From an uncultured Dechloromonas sp. (GTDB lineage Bacteria > Pseudomonadota > Gammaproteobacteria > Burkholderiales > Rhodocyclaceae): a stretch of DNA of 64,000 nucleotides. The translations under genes and the position numbers were made by a program. The stretch lies in the NCBI RefSeq assembly GCF_945957265.1, contig NZ_CAMFKO010000009.1, positions 45,868-109,867 of the forward strand, in the 5' to 3' direction. The stretch's first letter is position 1; each line of letters begins with the position of its first letter. The notes beneath the pieces were generated by a model that worked only from the letters and a program-made list of their open reading frames with translations, was not told the DNA's origin and ran no database searches. Below, piece after piece: positions 1 to 10,600 of the stretch.

Positions 1-419
1 GGGGCCAGGGCCTCGACCGTCAGGCTGCGCAAGCCGTGGGCGCTTTGCCACCAGGCCAGGGTGGCGGGCGGGGTGCGGAAGCTGCTGGTCCAGTTCACCG
101 TGGTCGAGCCGCCGACGCAGCGGCCCTGCAGGATGTTGATCGCCTTGTCGGCGGTCTTGCGCGCCGCCGATTCCTGGTAGAGCGCCGGGTAGGCCTCGCT
201 TTCGCGCAGGTGGAAATCGCCGGTGGTGCGCAGCGGGCCTTCTTCGACGATGACCACGCTCAAGCCGGCGTTGGCCAGGATTTCGGCCGTCACGCCGCCG
301 CCGGCGCCGCTGCCGACGATGACGACATCGGCTTCGACATCCTGCGTGCCGCCCAGCGTCGAGGCATCGATGTGGCGCCAGCCGGCAGCCAGGCCTTCAC
401 GGAAGGGATCGTTCATCAT
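1..419 (-). CDS. GMC-family oxidoreductase (FAD-binding N-terminus), truncated by window edge
   Basis: Reverse-strand reading gives MMNDPFREGLAAGWRHIDASTLGGTQDVEADVVIVGSGAGGGVTAEILANAGLSVVIVEEGPL...GRCVGGSTTVNW: Rossmann GxGxGGG and GMC GGSTTVNW motif; open to window start. Confidence 0.85.
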   Translation of the reverse strand, partial: MMNDPFREGLAAGWRHIDASTLGGTQDVEADVVIVGSGAGGGVTAEILANAGLSVVIVEEGPLRTTGDFHLRESEAYPALYQESAARKTADKAINILQGRCVGGSTTVNWTSSFRTPPATLAWWQSAHGLRSLTVEALA

Positions 420-895
420 CTCACCTTGGGCGGGCCGGGGTAGCCGATGGCCGGCCAGTTTTCGGGGGCGGCATACCAGGCGCCGAAAATCAGGTCGTGG
501 AGCGCGGCGTAGCCCGATTTGAGCAGGTCGAAGCGACTGTGCCGCCAGCTGTCGAGGAAGGCGCCGATCTCGCCGGGCGTGGCCTGCGGCCAGTCCGTCC
601 ACAGCCCGGCGGCGAGCGCGCGGGTCGGGGCGAAGGCGAGCAGGTCGAACAGCTCGCCGATCTCCTTCTGCGCGGGCAGGGCGAGCCCGGCAATCGCCGT
701 TTCGACGGCGGCGACGGTACGGGCGATGCTGGCAACCTGGTTCTCCTGGCCGAGGGCGCCGGCCAGCATGACCGGAACGATGGCGGCGATCACGGTGCCG
801 CGGCGGCCGTCGGCTGACGGCCGGGTGCAGCCGGCGACGCCGAGCAGGAGCCCGCCGGCCAGGCCGGTCTGCAGGAACTGGCGGCGGCTGGTCAT
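416..895 (-). CDS. TAT-signal protein, gluconate 2-dehydrogenase subunit 3-like
   Basis: MTSRRQFLQTGLAGGLLLGVAGC (SRRxFL twin-arginine plus Cys) start inside ORF 416..1573; stop/start overlap with the downstream GMC gene. Confidence 0.65.
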   Translation of the reverse strand: MTSRRQFLQTGLAGGLLLGVAGCTRPSADGRRGTVIAAIVPVMLAGALGQENQVASIARTVAAVETAIAGLALPAQKEIGELFDLLAFAPTRALAAGLWTDWPQATPGEIGAFLDSWRHSRFDLLKSGYAALHDLIFGAWYAAPENWPAIGYPGPPKVR

Positions 896-2313
896 CGCAG
901 CAGGACCTTCAGGAGGCGATCGAAGCGCGCCCCGTAGGGCGGGTCGAACAGGCGCATCGCGTTGAGGCGCGACTGGTGAAACACCGGTTTCAGTTTCGAG
1001 AAGGCATCGAAGCCGGCCCGGCCGTGATAGTGGCCCATGCCGCTCGGCCCGACGCCACCGAAGGGCAGTTCGTCCTGGGCGATGTGCAGGATGGTGTCGT
1101 TGATCGTGATGCCGCCGGCCATCGTTGTGTCGAGTACGCGCCGGATGCGGGCCCGGTCGCGGTCGAAGAGGTAGAGCGCGAGCGGCCGGTCGTGGCGGTT
1201 GATGTAGGCGAGCGCTTCGTCCAGCCTGCGGTAGGTCAGCACCGGCAGCAAGGGGCCGAAAATCTCTTCCTGCATCACCCGCATGTCGTCCCGCGGGTCG
1301 AGGATCAGCGTCGGCGGCAGGCGGCGCCTTTCCGCGTCGCCGCCGGCGCTGAGCGGGACGATCTCGGCCCCCCGGGCGCGGGCGTCGTCGAGCAGGGCGT
1401 TCAGCCGTTTCCAATGGCGCTCGTTGACGATGGCCGAGTAGTCGGGATTGGCCGCCAGGTCGGGATAGCGGGTGCCGACCAGGTGGCGGGCGGCATCGAT
1501 GAAGGCCGGCAAGGCAGCGGCGGGCAGCAGCACGTAGTCCGGCGCGATGCAGGTCTGGCCGGCATTCAGGCACTTGCCGGCGAGGATGCGGGCGGCGGCG
1601 GCAGCGACCGGGTAATCGGGAGCCACCAGCGCCGGCGACTTGCCGCCGAGTTCGAGCGTCACCGGCGTCAGGTTGGCCGCCGCAGCCTGCATGACCTGGC
1701 GGCCGACCGCCGTCGAACCGGTAAACAGCAGGTGGTCGAAAGGCAAGGCCGCAAATGCGGCGGCCAGCGCCTGATCGCCGCCGACGACGGCGAGTTCGTC
1801 GGCGCTGAAATAGCGGCTGACCAGGTCGGCCACGGTGGCCGCGGTCGCCGGCGTGAATTCGGACATTTTGAGCAGGGCCCGGTTACCGGCCGCGAAGGCG
1901 GCGGTCAGCGGCCCGGCTGCCAGGTAGATCGGATAGTTCCACGGGCTGATGATGCCGACGCAACCGAGCGGCTGCGGCCGCAACTCGGCCCGCCCGGGCT
2001 GGAACCAGAGCGCTACCGGTCGCCGGCGCGGCGCCATCCAGCGCTGCAGATGCCGGCGGGCATGGCGGATTCCCTCGAGTGTCGGGAAAAACTCCAGCAG
2101 ACGGGTCTCATGCCGCGAACGGTGGCCGAAGTCGGCGGCCACGGCATCGGCGAGCCGGTCGCGATGATCCTGCAGCAGCGCTTCGAGCGCATCGAGGCGG
2201 CGCCGGCGCTCGGCCAGGGGAGGCATCATGTCCCGCCGGCTTGCCGCATGCGTGCGGTCGAAAGCCGCCTGCAGGCCTTCCGGCGTGGCGATCGGGCTGG
2301 GGTGGTCGGGCAT
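892..2313 (-). CDS. calB: coniferyl aldehyde dehydrogenase (ALDH superfamily)
   Basis: 473 aa; GIISPWNYPIYLAAGPLTAAFAAGN, ELGGKSPALV, NAGQTCIAPDY ALDH motifs; overlaps downstream gene by 4 bp. Confidence 0.85.
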   Translation of the reverse strand: MPDHPSPIATPEGLQAAFDRTHAASRRDMMPPLAERRRRLDALEALLQDHRDRLADAVAADFGHRSRHETRLLEFFPTLEGIRHARRHLQRWMAPRRRPVALWFQPGRAELRPQPLGCVGIISPWNYPIYLAAGPLTAAFAAGNRALLKMSEFTPATAATVADLVSRYFSADELAVVGGDQALAAAFAALPFDHLLFTGSTAVGRQVMQAAAANLTPVTLELGGKSPALVAPDYPVAAAAARILAGKCLNAGQTCIAPDYVLLPAAALPAFIDAARHLVGTRYPDLAANPDYSAIVNERHWKRLNALLDDARARGAEIVPLSAGGDAERRRLPPTLILDPRDDMRVMQEEIFGPLLPVLTYRRLDEALAYINRHDRPLALYLFDRDRARIRRVLDTTMAGGITINDTILHIAQDELPFGGVGPSGMGHYHGRAGFDAFSKLKPVFHQSRLNAMRLFDPPYGARFDRLLKVLLR

Positions 2314-2450
2314 CGGATTTCACCTGCGGGAAAAGATCGTGACGGATGCAAGGGGCAGGAGGGCTGCCGGTTTCAGTGTAGCCGGCGGGCCCCGGCGCGG
2401 TTAGGCAATTGCTTCTAAACCCGGGCGGGCCGCAGGCGGATAATGGCGCC

Positions 2451-3182
2451 ATGAGCCACCACGATCACGATGCCGCCGATCGTGCGGCCTGTGCCGCCGA
2501 ATTGGCGCGATTCCTCAACGAAGCCCGCAGCCTGCGGCGCGCAGCCGCCGCCGATCCGCTCCTCGCCGCGCGCCGGGATCGCCTGCGCGCCTTCCAGTCG
2601 GCGCGCCTGGCGCGCACCCATGCCGATCTGCTTGCCGATGCCGATTCGCGGCAGGCCGCCGCTTTTTTCCTCAGCGATCTGTACGGCCCCAAGGATCTCA
2701 GCGAGCGCGACGCCGAGGTCGAGCGCATCCTGCCGCTGATGAGCTCGATGTTGCCGCTGTCGGGGTTGCGCACGCTGTTGCTGGCGGTCGAGGTCGATGC
2801 GCTGTCCGAGCGTCTCGACGCGGCCATGGTTGGCGCCCTGGGACGCAGGCTCGACGGCGAAGTGGACGAGGCCAGCTACGCGGCGGCGTATCGCCAGGTC
2901 GGCGAGCGCCCGGCGCGCCTGGCGCAGATTCGCCTGATCGGCGAAACCGGCGCCGCACTGGAGGCCCTGGCCCGGAAGCCCCTGCTGCGCGGCCTGTTGA
3001 AGATGATGCACGGCCCGGCGCAGATGGCCGGGTTGGGCGAACTGCACGCCTTTCTCTGCCGCGGTTTCGAGGCGTTTCGCAGCCTGCGCGATGCCGAGGC
3101 CTTCGTCGAGGCCGTGGTCAGCCGCGAAGGGGCGCTGGCGCTGGCCTTGTTCGACGGCGCCGCAACGCTGGGCGCCGGCTGA
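2451..3182 (+). CDS. conserved hypothetical protein (FFLEE/FFLEELY-motif-like: AAFFLSDLYGPKDL)
   Basis: In-frame Met at 2451 in ORF 2409..3182; strong coding character; FFLxDLYG motif. Confidence 0.6.
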   Translation: MSHHDHDAADRAACAAELARFLNEARSLRRAAAADPLLAARRDRLRAFQSARLARTHADLLADADSRQAAAFFLSDLYGPKDLSERDAEVERILPLMSSMLPLSGLRTLLLAVEVDALSERLDAAMVGALGRRLDGEVDEASYAAAYRQVGERPARLAQIRLIGETGAALEALARKPLLRGLLKMMHGPAQMAGLGELHAFLCRGFEAFRSLRDAEAFVEAVVSREGALALALFDGAATLGAG

Positions 3183-3197
3183 GCGCCGCGTTGCGGT

Positions 3198-3905
3198 TCA
3201 GGCCTCGGCCTTGGGCAGCCAGAGGCAGGCGCCTTTCGATTCCTTGTCAATGGCGGCGAGGACGCGGTCGTGTTCGGCCAGTTCCTCCTCGCTGGCGCGG
3301 CGCACGAGCAGCGGCTTGCGCTCGCGAACCTGGCCGTCGGCGCCGATGTTCGGACGCGGCGCGGCATCGGGCTCGATCATCAGCGTGTTCTGTCCCCGAG
3401 TCATGGCCAGGAAGACGTCGGCCAGCAGTTCCGTGTCGAGCAGCGCGCCGTGCAGGGTACGCGTCGAGTTGTCGATCTCGTAGCGTTCGCACAGGGCGTC
3501 CAGGCTGTTGCGCTTGCCCGGATGCAGTTCCTTGGCCATCCTCAGCGTATCGGTCACGCCATCGCAGATGGTCTCGACCGGAACGCGGTCGAGGCGGCGC
3601 AATTCGGCATTGAGGAAGCCGATGTCGAAGGGCGCGTTGTGGATGACCAGTTCGGCGCCGCTGATGAATTCGAGGAACTCGTCGACGATGTCGGCGAACT
3701 TCGGCTTGTCGGCCAGGAACTCCAGCGTGATGCCGTGCACCGCCTGGGCGCCGGCGTCGATCTCGCGCTCCGGGTTGACGTACTTGTGCAGGTGGCGGCC
3801 GGTCAGCCGCCGGTTTTCCATCTCGATGCAGGCGACTTCGATGATGCGGTGACCCGAGCGCGGGTCGAGGCCGGTGGTTTCGGTATCGAGAACGATCTGG
3901 CGCAT
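3198..3905 (-). CDS. dnaQ: DNA polymerase III subunit epsilon
   Basis: MRQIVLDTETTGLDPRSGHRIIEVACIEM..., HNAPFDIGFLNAEL, LHGALLDTELLADVFLAMTRGQ. Confidence 0.95.
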   Translation of the reverse strand: MRQIVLDTETTGLDPRSGHRIIEVACIEMENRRLTGRHLHKYVNPEREIDAGAQAVHGITLEFLADKPKFADIVDEFLEFISGAELVIHNAPFDIGFLNAELRRLDRVPVETICDGVTDTLRMAKELHPGKRNSLDALCERYEIDNSTRTLHGALLDTELLADVFLAMTRGQNTLMIEPDAAPRPNIGADGQVRERKPLLVRRASEEELAEHDRVLAAIDKESKGACLWLPKAEA

Positions 3906-3914
3906 GGTGTTTCC

Positions 3915-4361
3915 TTATTTCTTCAAGTCGTCGATGCCGCGATTGGCCAGGGCATCGGCACGCTCGTTTTCCGGGTGGCCGGAATGGCCCTTGACCCAGA
4001 TCCATTCCAGTTTGTGCTGGCGGACGAGGGCGTCGAGGGTCTGCCACAGGTCGGCATTCTTGACCGGCTTCTTGTCCGAGGTCTTCCAGCCGTTGCGTTT
4101 CCAACCGTGTATCCACTCGCTGATGCCTTTCAGCACGTATTGCGAGTCGGTATAGACCTTGCCGACGACCGGTCGTTTCAGCGCTTCCAGCCCGCGAATC
4201 ACGGCAGTCAGCTCCATCCGGTTGTTGGTGGTTTCCTTCTCGCCGCCCCACAACTCCTTTTCATGCGGTCCGGAGCGCAGGATGGCGCCCCAGCCGCCGG
4301 GGCCGGGATTGCCCTTGCAGGCGCCGTCGGTAAAAATTTCTATGCTGTCTTCAGTGGCCAT
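3915..4361 (-). CDS. rnhA: ribonuclease HI
   Basis: [22 protein letters not shown]...[11 protein letters not shown]...DSQYV...[17 protein letters not shown]. Confidence 0.97.
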   Translation of the reverse strand: MATEDSIEIFTDGACKGNPGPGGWGAILRSGPHEKELWGGEKETTNNRMELTAVIRGLEALKRPVVGKVYTDSQYVLKGISEWIHGWKRNGWKTSDKKPVKNADLWQTLDALVRQHKLEWIWVKGHSGHPENERADALANRGIDDLKK

Positions 4362-5067
4362 GTGTTTCTTTTTGCGTAATGGGGCGCAACGCCTTGGCGC
4401 GCACCGGTTTTTTCTTCCAGTTCGGAGTGATCAGCCGCATGCCGTGCATGCGCTTGATCGCGTGCAGCACGTAAACGCCGCCCGAAACGTTCCACCAGCG
4501 GTCGCCGGGCTGGTCGACCGTCGGCCATTGCTGGAGCCAGCGCAGCCGCTCGAGCGGGGGAATGAAACAGCCCAGCTTGCCCTGGGCGACCTCGAACCCC
4601 AGCAGTTTCAGCCAGTCCTTCAGGCGGTTCATCGACAGGTAGCTGCCATTCCACGGATATTCGCCACTGCGGTCGAAGCGACGCTTCAGGCCCCACAGCG
4701 ACAGCGGATTGAAGCCGATGACGACGACCTGCCCCTCGGGGATCAGGACGCGTTCGACCTCGCGCAGGATCTGGTGCGGTTCGTCGCTGAACTCCAGGAC
4801 ATGCGGCAGGACGAGCAGGTCGGTGCTGTTCGAGGCGATCGGCAAGGCGTGGAAATCGCACAGGAAATCGCCGCCGGGCATGTCGCCGCCCTTCTGGCGA
4901 AGGGGAATGCGGTTGGCGCGCAGGTAATCCACCTGTTGCAGGCCGATCTGCAGCGCATGGTAGCCGAAGATGTCGGTCAGCATGCGGTCGACCTGCGCCT
5001 GTTCCCAGTCGAGCACGGAGCGGCCGGCGGCCGACGCGAGCCAGCGGTCGAGCCCGGGAATTGACAT
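4351..5067 (-). CDS. class I SAM-dependent methyltransferase
   Basis: [46 protein letters not shown] opens at 5133 but MSIPGLDRW at 5067 is a likelier start. Confidence 0.8.
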   Translation of the reverse strand: MSIPGLDRWLASAAGRSVLDWEQAQVDRMLTDIFGYHALQIGLQQVDYLRANRIPLRQKGGDMPGGDFLCDFHALPIASNSTDLLVLPHVLEFSDEPHQILREVERVLIPEGQVVVIGFNPLSLWGLKRRFDRSGEYPWNGSYLSMNRLKDWLKLLGFEVAQGKLGCFIPPLERLRWLQQWPTVDQPGDRWWNVSGGVYVLHAIKRMHGMRLITPNWKKKPVRAKALRPITQKETHGH

Positions 5068-5095
5068 CCGGGGCGAGTCGCTCGATAGTTCCGGC

Positions 5096-5851
5096 ATGTT
5101 TGACGTGTCGTTCATTCCCGCATTCAAGGACAATTACATCTGGCTGCTCACCCAGGGCAAGCGCGCGGTCGTCGTCGACCCCGGCGACGCGGCTCCCGTG
5201 CTCGCCAGGCTGGATGCCGACGGTCTGCGTCTCGAAGGCATCCTGATCACGCATCACCACGCCGATCACCAGGGGGGCGTTGCCGAACTGTCAGCGCGCG
5301 GGCCGCTCTGGGTCCATGCGCCGGGCAACGAGTCTATCACAGGCTGCACCCACCCCCTGTACGGTGGCGAAAGCATCGAGATTCTCGGCCAGCCCGTCAG
5401 CGTGCTGGCGGTGCCCGGGCATACCCTCGGGCATCTGGCCTACCGGGCCGGGGGAGCCCTGTTTTGCGGCGACACCCTGTTCGGTGCCGGCTGCGGGCGG
5501 CTGTTCGAAGGGACGCCAGCGCAGATGTCGGACTCCCTCGAGCGCATCGCCGCCTTGCCGGACGCGACACGGGTCTACTGCGCGCATGAATACACCGAGA
5601 TGAACCTGCGTTTCGCGCTGGCCGTCGAGCCGGACAACGCCGCCGTGCAGGCGCGGGTGGCGCAGGTGGCATCGCTGCGCGCCGCCGGCCTGCCCAGCGT
5701 TCCCTCCACCCTGGGCGAGGAGAAGGCGACCAATCCCTTCCTGCGCTGCGGCGAGCCCGCCGTGATCGAGGCCGCATTGCGGCATGGCGCAACCGCCCGC
5801 GACCGGGTTTCGGTCTTTGCGGCAATACGCGGCTGGCGAAACGGTTTCTAG
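5096..5851 (+). CDS. gloB: hydroxyacylglutathione hydrolase (glyoxalase II)
   Basis: MFDVSFIPAFKDNYIWLL...THHHADHQGGV...GHTLGHLAY...CGDTLFGAGCGRLFEG. Confidence 0.95.
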   Translation: MFDVSFIPAFKDNYIWLLTQGKRAVVVDPGDAAPVLARLDADGLRLEGILITHHHADHQGGVAELSARGPLWVHAPGNESITGCTHPLYGGESIEILGQPVSVLAVPGHTLGHLAYRAGGALFCGDTLFGAGCGRLFEGTPAQMSDSLERIAALPDATRVYCAHEYTEMNLRFALAVEPDNAAVQARVAQVASLRAAGLPSVPSTLGEEKATNPFLRCGEPAVIEAALRHGATARDRVSVFAAIRGWRNGF

Positions 5852-6240
5852 GGTTTTCTCTGCAGGATGCGGCTGCTGGCCCTGGCCAGCGTATCGAGTA
5901 CCCGGGCCGCGTTGAACGGCTTGATGATGAAGCCGCTGGCCCCGTTTTGTATCGACTCCTGCACCGTTTCCGGATCGGAGCTGCTGGTCACCATGATGAC
6001 CTCGACGTTCGGCTGTGTTGCCTTGATCTCGACAAGCGCCTCGATGCCGTTCTTTTCCGGCATCATCACGTCCATGCAGACGACGTCGGGCTTCAGGCGG
6101 CCGACGATGTCGACGGCGGCCGAGCCGTTGCGCGCCTCGCCGACGACGTCGTATTCCTCGCCGCGCAACATCCCGCGCAGGATGGCGCGCATCATGTCGT
6201 TGTCGTCGGCAATGACGATGGAGATCCGGCGTTTGTCCAT
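5848..6240 (-). CDS. single-domain CheY-like response regulator
   Basis: MDKRRISIVIADDNDMMRAILRGML...VCMDVMMPEKNG...VMVTSSS...IIKPF. Confidence 0.9.
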   Translation of the reverse strand: MDKRRISIVIADDNDMMRAILRGMLRGEEYDVVGEARNGSAAVDIVGRLKPDVVCMDVMMPEKNGIEALVEIKATQPNVEVIMVTSSSDPETVQESIQNGASGFIIKPFNAARVLDTLARASSRILQRKP

Positions 6241-6245
6241 GTGGT

Positions 6246-7187
6246 TCAGGCGGCGTCGGCGCGGCAGATGCGGTCCCGCCCGTCCTGCTTCGCTCGATAA
6301 AGGGCCTTGCTGGCAGCCTGGACCAGGTCGTCCGGCGGATTGTCGAAACCCGGTGCGGCGGAGGCGATGCCGATACTCAGGCTGACCTGGCCGAACGGCG
6401 AGGAGACATGGGGAATCGTCAACTCCTGGACGCCGCCGCGGATTTTCTCGGCGACCATCAGCGCGCCGCCGATGGTCGTCTCGGCCAGGATGACCGCAAA
6501 TTCTTCGCCGCCGTAGCGGGCGACGGTATCCGAGGGGCGCTCCGAGTAGCGGCTGATGGTCGCCGCCAGCGTGCGCAGGCAAGCGTCGCCGGCCGTCCGG
6601 CCGTAGGTGTCGTTGTACAGCTTCAGGTAGTCGACGTCGCACATCAGCAGGGCGACCGGATTGGAGTGGCGACGGGCGCGCCGCCATTCGACCGACAGGG
6701 CTTCGTCGAAATGGCGCCGGTTGGCGATGCCGGTCAGGCTGTCGCTGGACGAGATGCGGGTCAGTTCCTGGTTGGCGGCATCGAGCTTGCGCGTCAGCGA
6801 AAGGAGCGATGTGCGCATCAGGACCAGGCGCTGCATGGCGCGAATCTTGGCGCCCAGGGCAATCTCGCTGATCGGGCTGAGCAGGTAGTCGTCGCCGCCG
6901 GCGGCGATGCCCTTCTCGATCTCGTCGTCCTGCCCGGTCGAAGACAGGAAGATGATCGGCGTCCATTCGCCCGGTTTCTCGGTGGCCCGTATCTGCCGCG
7001 TCAGCGCCAGGCCGTCGATGCGGGGCGAGGCAATGTCGAGCAGGATGAGATCGGGCGCTTCGCCGGCGAACAGCCCGAGCGCGGCTTCGCCGCTGGCGGC
7101 GCCGACGGCGAGCGCGCCGCAACGTTCGACATACTGCCTGAGCAGGGAAGGGGTGGATCGGCTGTCTTCGACAATGAGTATTTTCAT
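6246..7187 (-). CDS. response regulator with GGDEF (diguanylate cyclase) domain, PleD-like
   Basis: N-terminal receiver (ILIVEDSRST...LILLDIASPRIDG) and RYGGEEFAVILAET. Confidence 0.92.
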   Translation of the reverse strand: MKILIVEDSRSTPSLLRQYVERCGALAVGAASGEAALGLFAGEAPDLILLDIASPRIDGLALTRQIRATEKPGEWTPIIFLSSTGQDDEIEKGIAAGGDDYLLSPISEIALGAKIRAMQRLVLMRTSLLSLTRKLDAANQELTRISSSDSLTGIANRRHFDEALSVEWRRARRHSNPVALLMCDVDYLKLYNDTYGRTAGDACLRTLAATISRYSERPSDTVARYGGEEFAVILAETTIGGALMVAEKIRGGVQELTIPHVSSPFGQVSLSIGIASAAPGFDNPPDDLVQAASKALYRAKQDGRDRICRADAA

Positions 7188-7216
7188 GGAGAGGCCGCGA
7201 ACGCTATCGTCTCAGT

Positions 7217-7615
7217 CTAACGGCAATACTGGCTGAAGAAAACCAGTGCGCCCATTGCAATGCTCACCGCGACCATGCACCAGACGACGCCCCACACCAG
7301 GGACTGCCGGGTTTGATGGTGGGCGGCGCGTTGCCTGTATTGCAGGTAGCGCTGCACTTCGCCCAGGGTCAGGATGGTCGAGAAGGCAAAGAAGATCATG
7401 CCGAAGAACATGGCGATGATGGTGCCGTTGGTCATTTCGCGGCAGGAAGCGCCGGTACGGTGCATGAAGACGAGGATGGCGTCGGTCTTGAAGGCAAAGG
7501 TCGCCACCAGGTAGGCAAGCCCGGCAAACAAGCCGATCAATCCGATTCCCAGCCAGGTCTGCCAGCGCTGCAGCTGGCTTAGTACGGCACCGATTTCGTC
7601 AATCAACCACTTCAT
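7217..7615 (-). CDS. hypothetical membrane protein
   Basis: 132 aa with multiple hydrophobic segments. Confidence 0.65.
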   Translation of the reverse strand: MKWLIDEIGAVLSQLQRWQTWLGIGLIGLFAGLAYLVATFAFKTDAILVFMHRTGASCREMTNGTIIAMFFGMIFFAFSTILTLGEVQRYLQYRQRAAHHQTRQSLVWGVVWCMVAVSIAMGALVFFSQYCR

Positions 7616-7689
7616 ACATTTGTGCTTATGCGGGTGTGGGTTACTGGTATGCTAGATTCAGGAATCCAGAGCAATAGAGGCAGAATATC

Positions 7690-10600
7690 ATGGGGCAGCA
7701 GGGGGCGAATAATTCAGTAGCAATGTCACGACTTTCTGATGCGCTCAAATCCCGGCGCAGCCTGAATATCGGAAAGTGGCTGCTGATATTTCTGCTTGTT
7801 TTCGGCGCTTTCGGTTATTTTGCCGCGCCGCCGCTGGTAAAAAGCATTTTGCTCAAGCAGCTCGCGCAGCAGCTGCACCGCGAAGTCAGCATCGAACAGA
7901 TCGCCATCAACCCTTACGCGCTGTCGGCCCGGGTGAACGGGCTGTCGATCAAGGCCGAGGGCGGCAGGGAAGTGGCCGGTTTCGACGAGCTTTTCGTCAA
8001 CCTGTCGTCGGCGTCGCTGTTCAAGCTGGCCGCCGTCGTCGACGAAATCCGTCTCCAGGGCTTGCGCGTTGCCGTGACCCGGGTGGCCGACGGCCGCTAC
8101 GACATTTCGGACCTGCTTGACGAGTGGATGAAGCCCAAGGACGAGCCGGACACCGGCACGCCGCGTTTTTCGCTGAACAACATCCAGCTGATCAACGGCA
8201 AGATCGTGTTCGACGACCAGCCGAAGGGCAAGGTGCATACGATCGGCGACATCAACCTGGCGCTGCCCTTCGTGTCCAGCCTGCCGTACCAGGCCGAGGT
8301 GCTGCTCAGCCCGTCGTTCTCGGCCAATATCAACGGCGCGCCGCTGGCCTTGACTGGTGAGACCAAGCCGTTTTCGACGACCCACGAAAGCCACCTGAAT
8401 CTCGACCTGGATCGCTTCGACCTGGCCGTCCTGCAGCCCTACCTGCCCGAGTCGCTGCCCTTCAGGCTGGCCGCGGGAACGCTCGACACGGAAATGAAAG
8501 CCATGTTCAAGGAGGTTTCCGACCAGGTCTATTCCGTGTCCATCGTCGGCGCCGCGCATGTGTCGGGCCTCGATCTGACCGAGGCCAACGGGGCCCCGCT
8601 GCTCGCCTGGAAGCGGCTCGATATCGAACTCGACAACATCGATCCGATCAATCGCCTGGCGGCGGTCAGGCGCGTCGGGCTCGACGGCCCGGTGGTCAGC
8701 CTGGCGGTGAGCAAGCAGGGCGAGTTCAACGTTTTCCGGGTGCTGGAAAAAATGGCCGCCAAGGCGCCGGAAAAAGCGGAACAGCCGGCAGAACCGGGCA
8801 AGCCCTTCGCCTGGACGCTGGGCGAGTTCGCGCTGAGCAACGGCCTGCTGCGCTGGCAGGATGAGTCGAACGCGGTGCCGGTGGCCGGCGAGGTGCGGAA
8901 TCTCCACGTGGCGGTCGGCAAGGTGGACAGCAAGCTGGTCGATCCGATAGAGATTTCCGAGGTGGGCTACCAGGTCGATCTCGGCGATCGTTTCCGCGTC
9001 GAGAACATGTCGGTGAAAGGCATCCGGATCGATTTGCCCGGGCGGCGCATCGACATCGCCGAGGTGCTCAATGCCGGCGCGCGGGCCCGCATGGTGCGCA
9101 ACAAGGCGGGCAAGATCGAATGGGTCAGTTCGCCGATCCTGAAAACGATCCGCGAGAGCGATGCCAAAGCCAGGGATGAGAAACCCTGGATCGGCAAGGT
9201 AGGCAAACTGGCCGTCGAGGATCTCGGCTTCCGCTTCGAGGACCAGGCGACCCAGCCGAACGCCGTGCAGGAAATCGATGGTTTCAGCCTCCATGGCGAA
9301 GGCTTGACCAACGAGCCCAACCAGAAGGGGCGGATCGCGCTGAAGACCCGGGTCAACAAGAAGGGCAGCCTGAACGTCGATGGCAGCCTGCAGGTCTTTC
9401 CGCTCGACGTCGCGGTCAAGGTCGAGACCCTGGCGGTGCCGCTGACCCCGCTCGAGCCTTATCTCAGCCAGTTCCTCAACGTTTCGGTCAATCGCGGGCA
9501 GATATCGAACAAGGGCGAGGCCACGGCCAAGCTCGATACGGTCGGGCTGAAAGCCGGCTACAAGGGCAATTTCACGCTGGGCGACTTCGTGGCGGTGGAC
9601 AAGGCGAACAGCGCCGACTTCCTGAAGTGGAAGTCGCTGTATTTCGGCGGTATCGATTTCAGGCTGGAGCCGATGGCCGTCAATATCGGCGAAATCGCGC
9701 TCAGCGATTTCTACTCGCGCCTGATCCTCAACAAGGAAGGCAAGCTGAACGTTGCCGACATCGTCAGGAAGCCGGAAGGCGAAGCCGCGGCCAAGCCGGC
9801 CGAGCCGCCCGTCGCGGCCAAGGGCGAGGCGAAACCGGCCGCCGCGCCGGCCAAGCCCGCCGTCCCGATCAAGATCGCCAAGATCACCTTGCAGAACGGC
9901 ACGGTCAATTTCTCGGATCTTTTCGTCAAGCCGAACTACACGGTCAATCTCGCCAAGCTGGGCGGGCGGATCAGCGGCCTGTCGTCGGCCGCCGACACGG
10001 TCGCCGACATGGAGTTGCGCGGCCGCTATGCCAATTCGGCCCCGGTCCAGATCCTGGCCAAGCTGAATCCGCTGGCCGCCAAGTCCTATCTCGACCTGAA
10101 GGCCGATATCACCGGTGTCGACCTGACCGGCTTTTCTCCCTACGCGGGCAAGTACGCCGGCTACGCCATCGAGAAGGGCAAGCTGTCGCTGAACGTTGCC
10201 TACAAGCTGGAAAACAACCAGCTGGCCGCCGAGAACCGCCTGTTCATCGACCAGTTCACCTTCGGCGACAAGGTGGAAAGCCCGGATGCGACGAAGCTGC
10301 CGGTGAATCTGGCCATCTCCCTGCTCAAGAACAACCGCGGCGAGATCGACCTGAACCTGCCCATCGCGGGCTCGCTCGACGATCCGCAGTTCTCCATCGG
10401 CGGCCTGGTCGTCAAGGTCATCGTCAACCTCTTCGTCAAGGCGGTGACTTCGCCGTTCGCCTTGCTCGGTTCGATGTTCGGCGGCGGCGAAGAGTTGTCG
10501 ACCATCGAATTCGCCGCCGGACGGGCGGGCTTCGATGCCGCGGCCACGAAGAAGCTGGAAAGCCTGTCCAAGGCGCTGGTCGAACGCAATTCGCTGAAGC

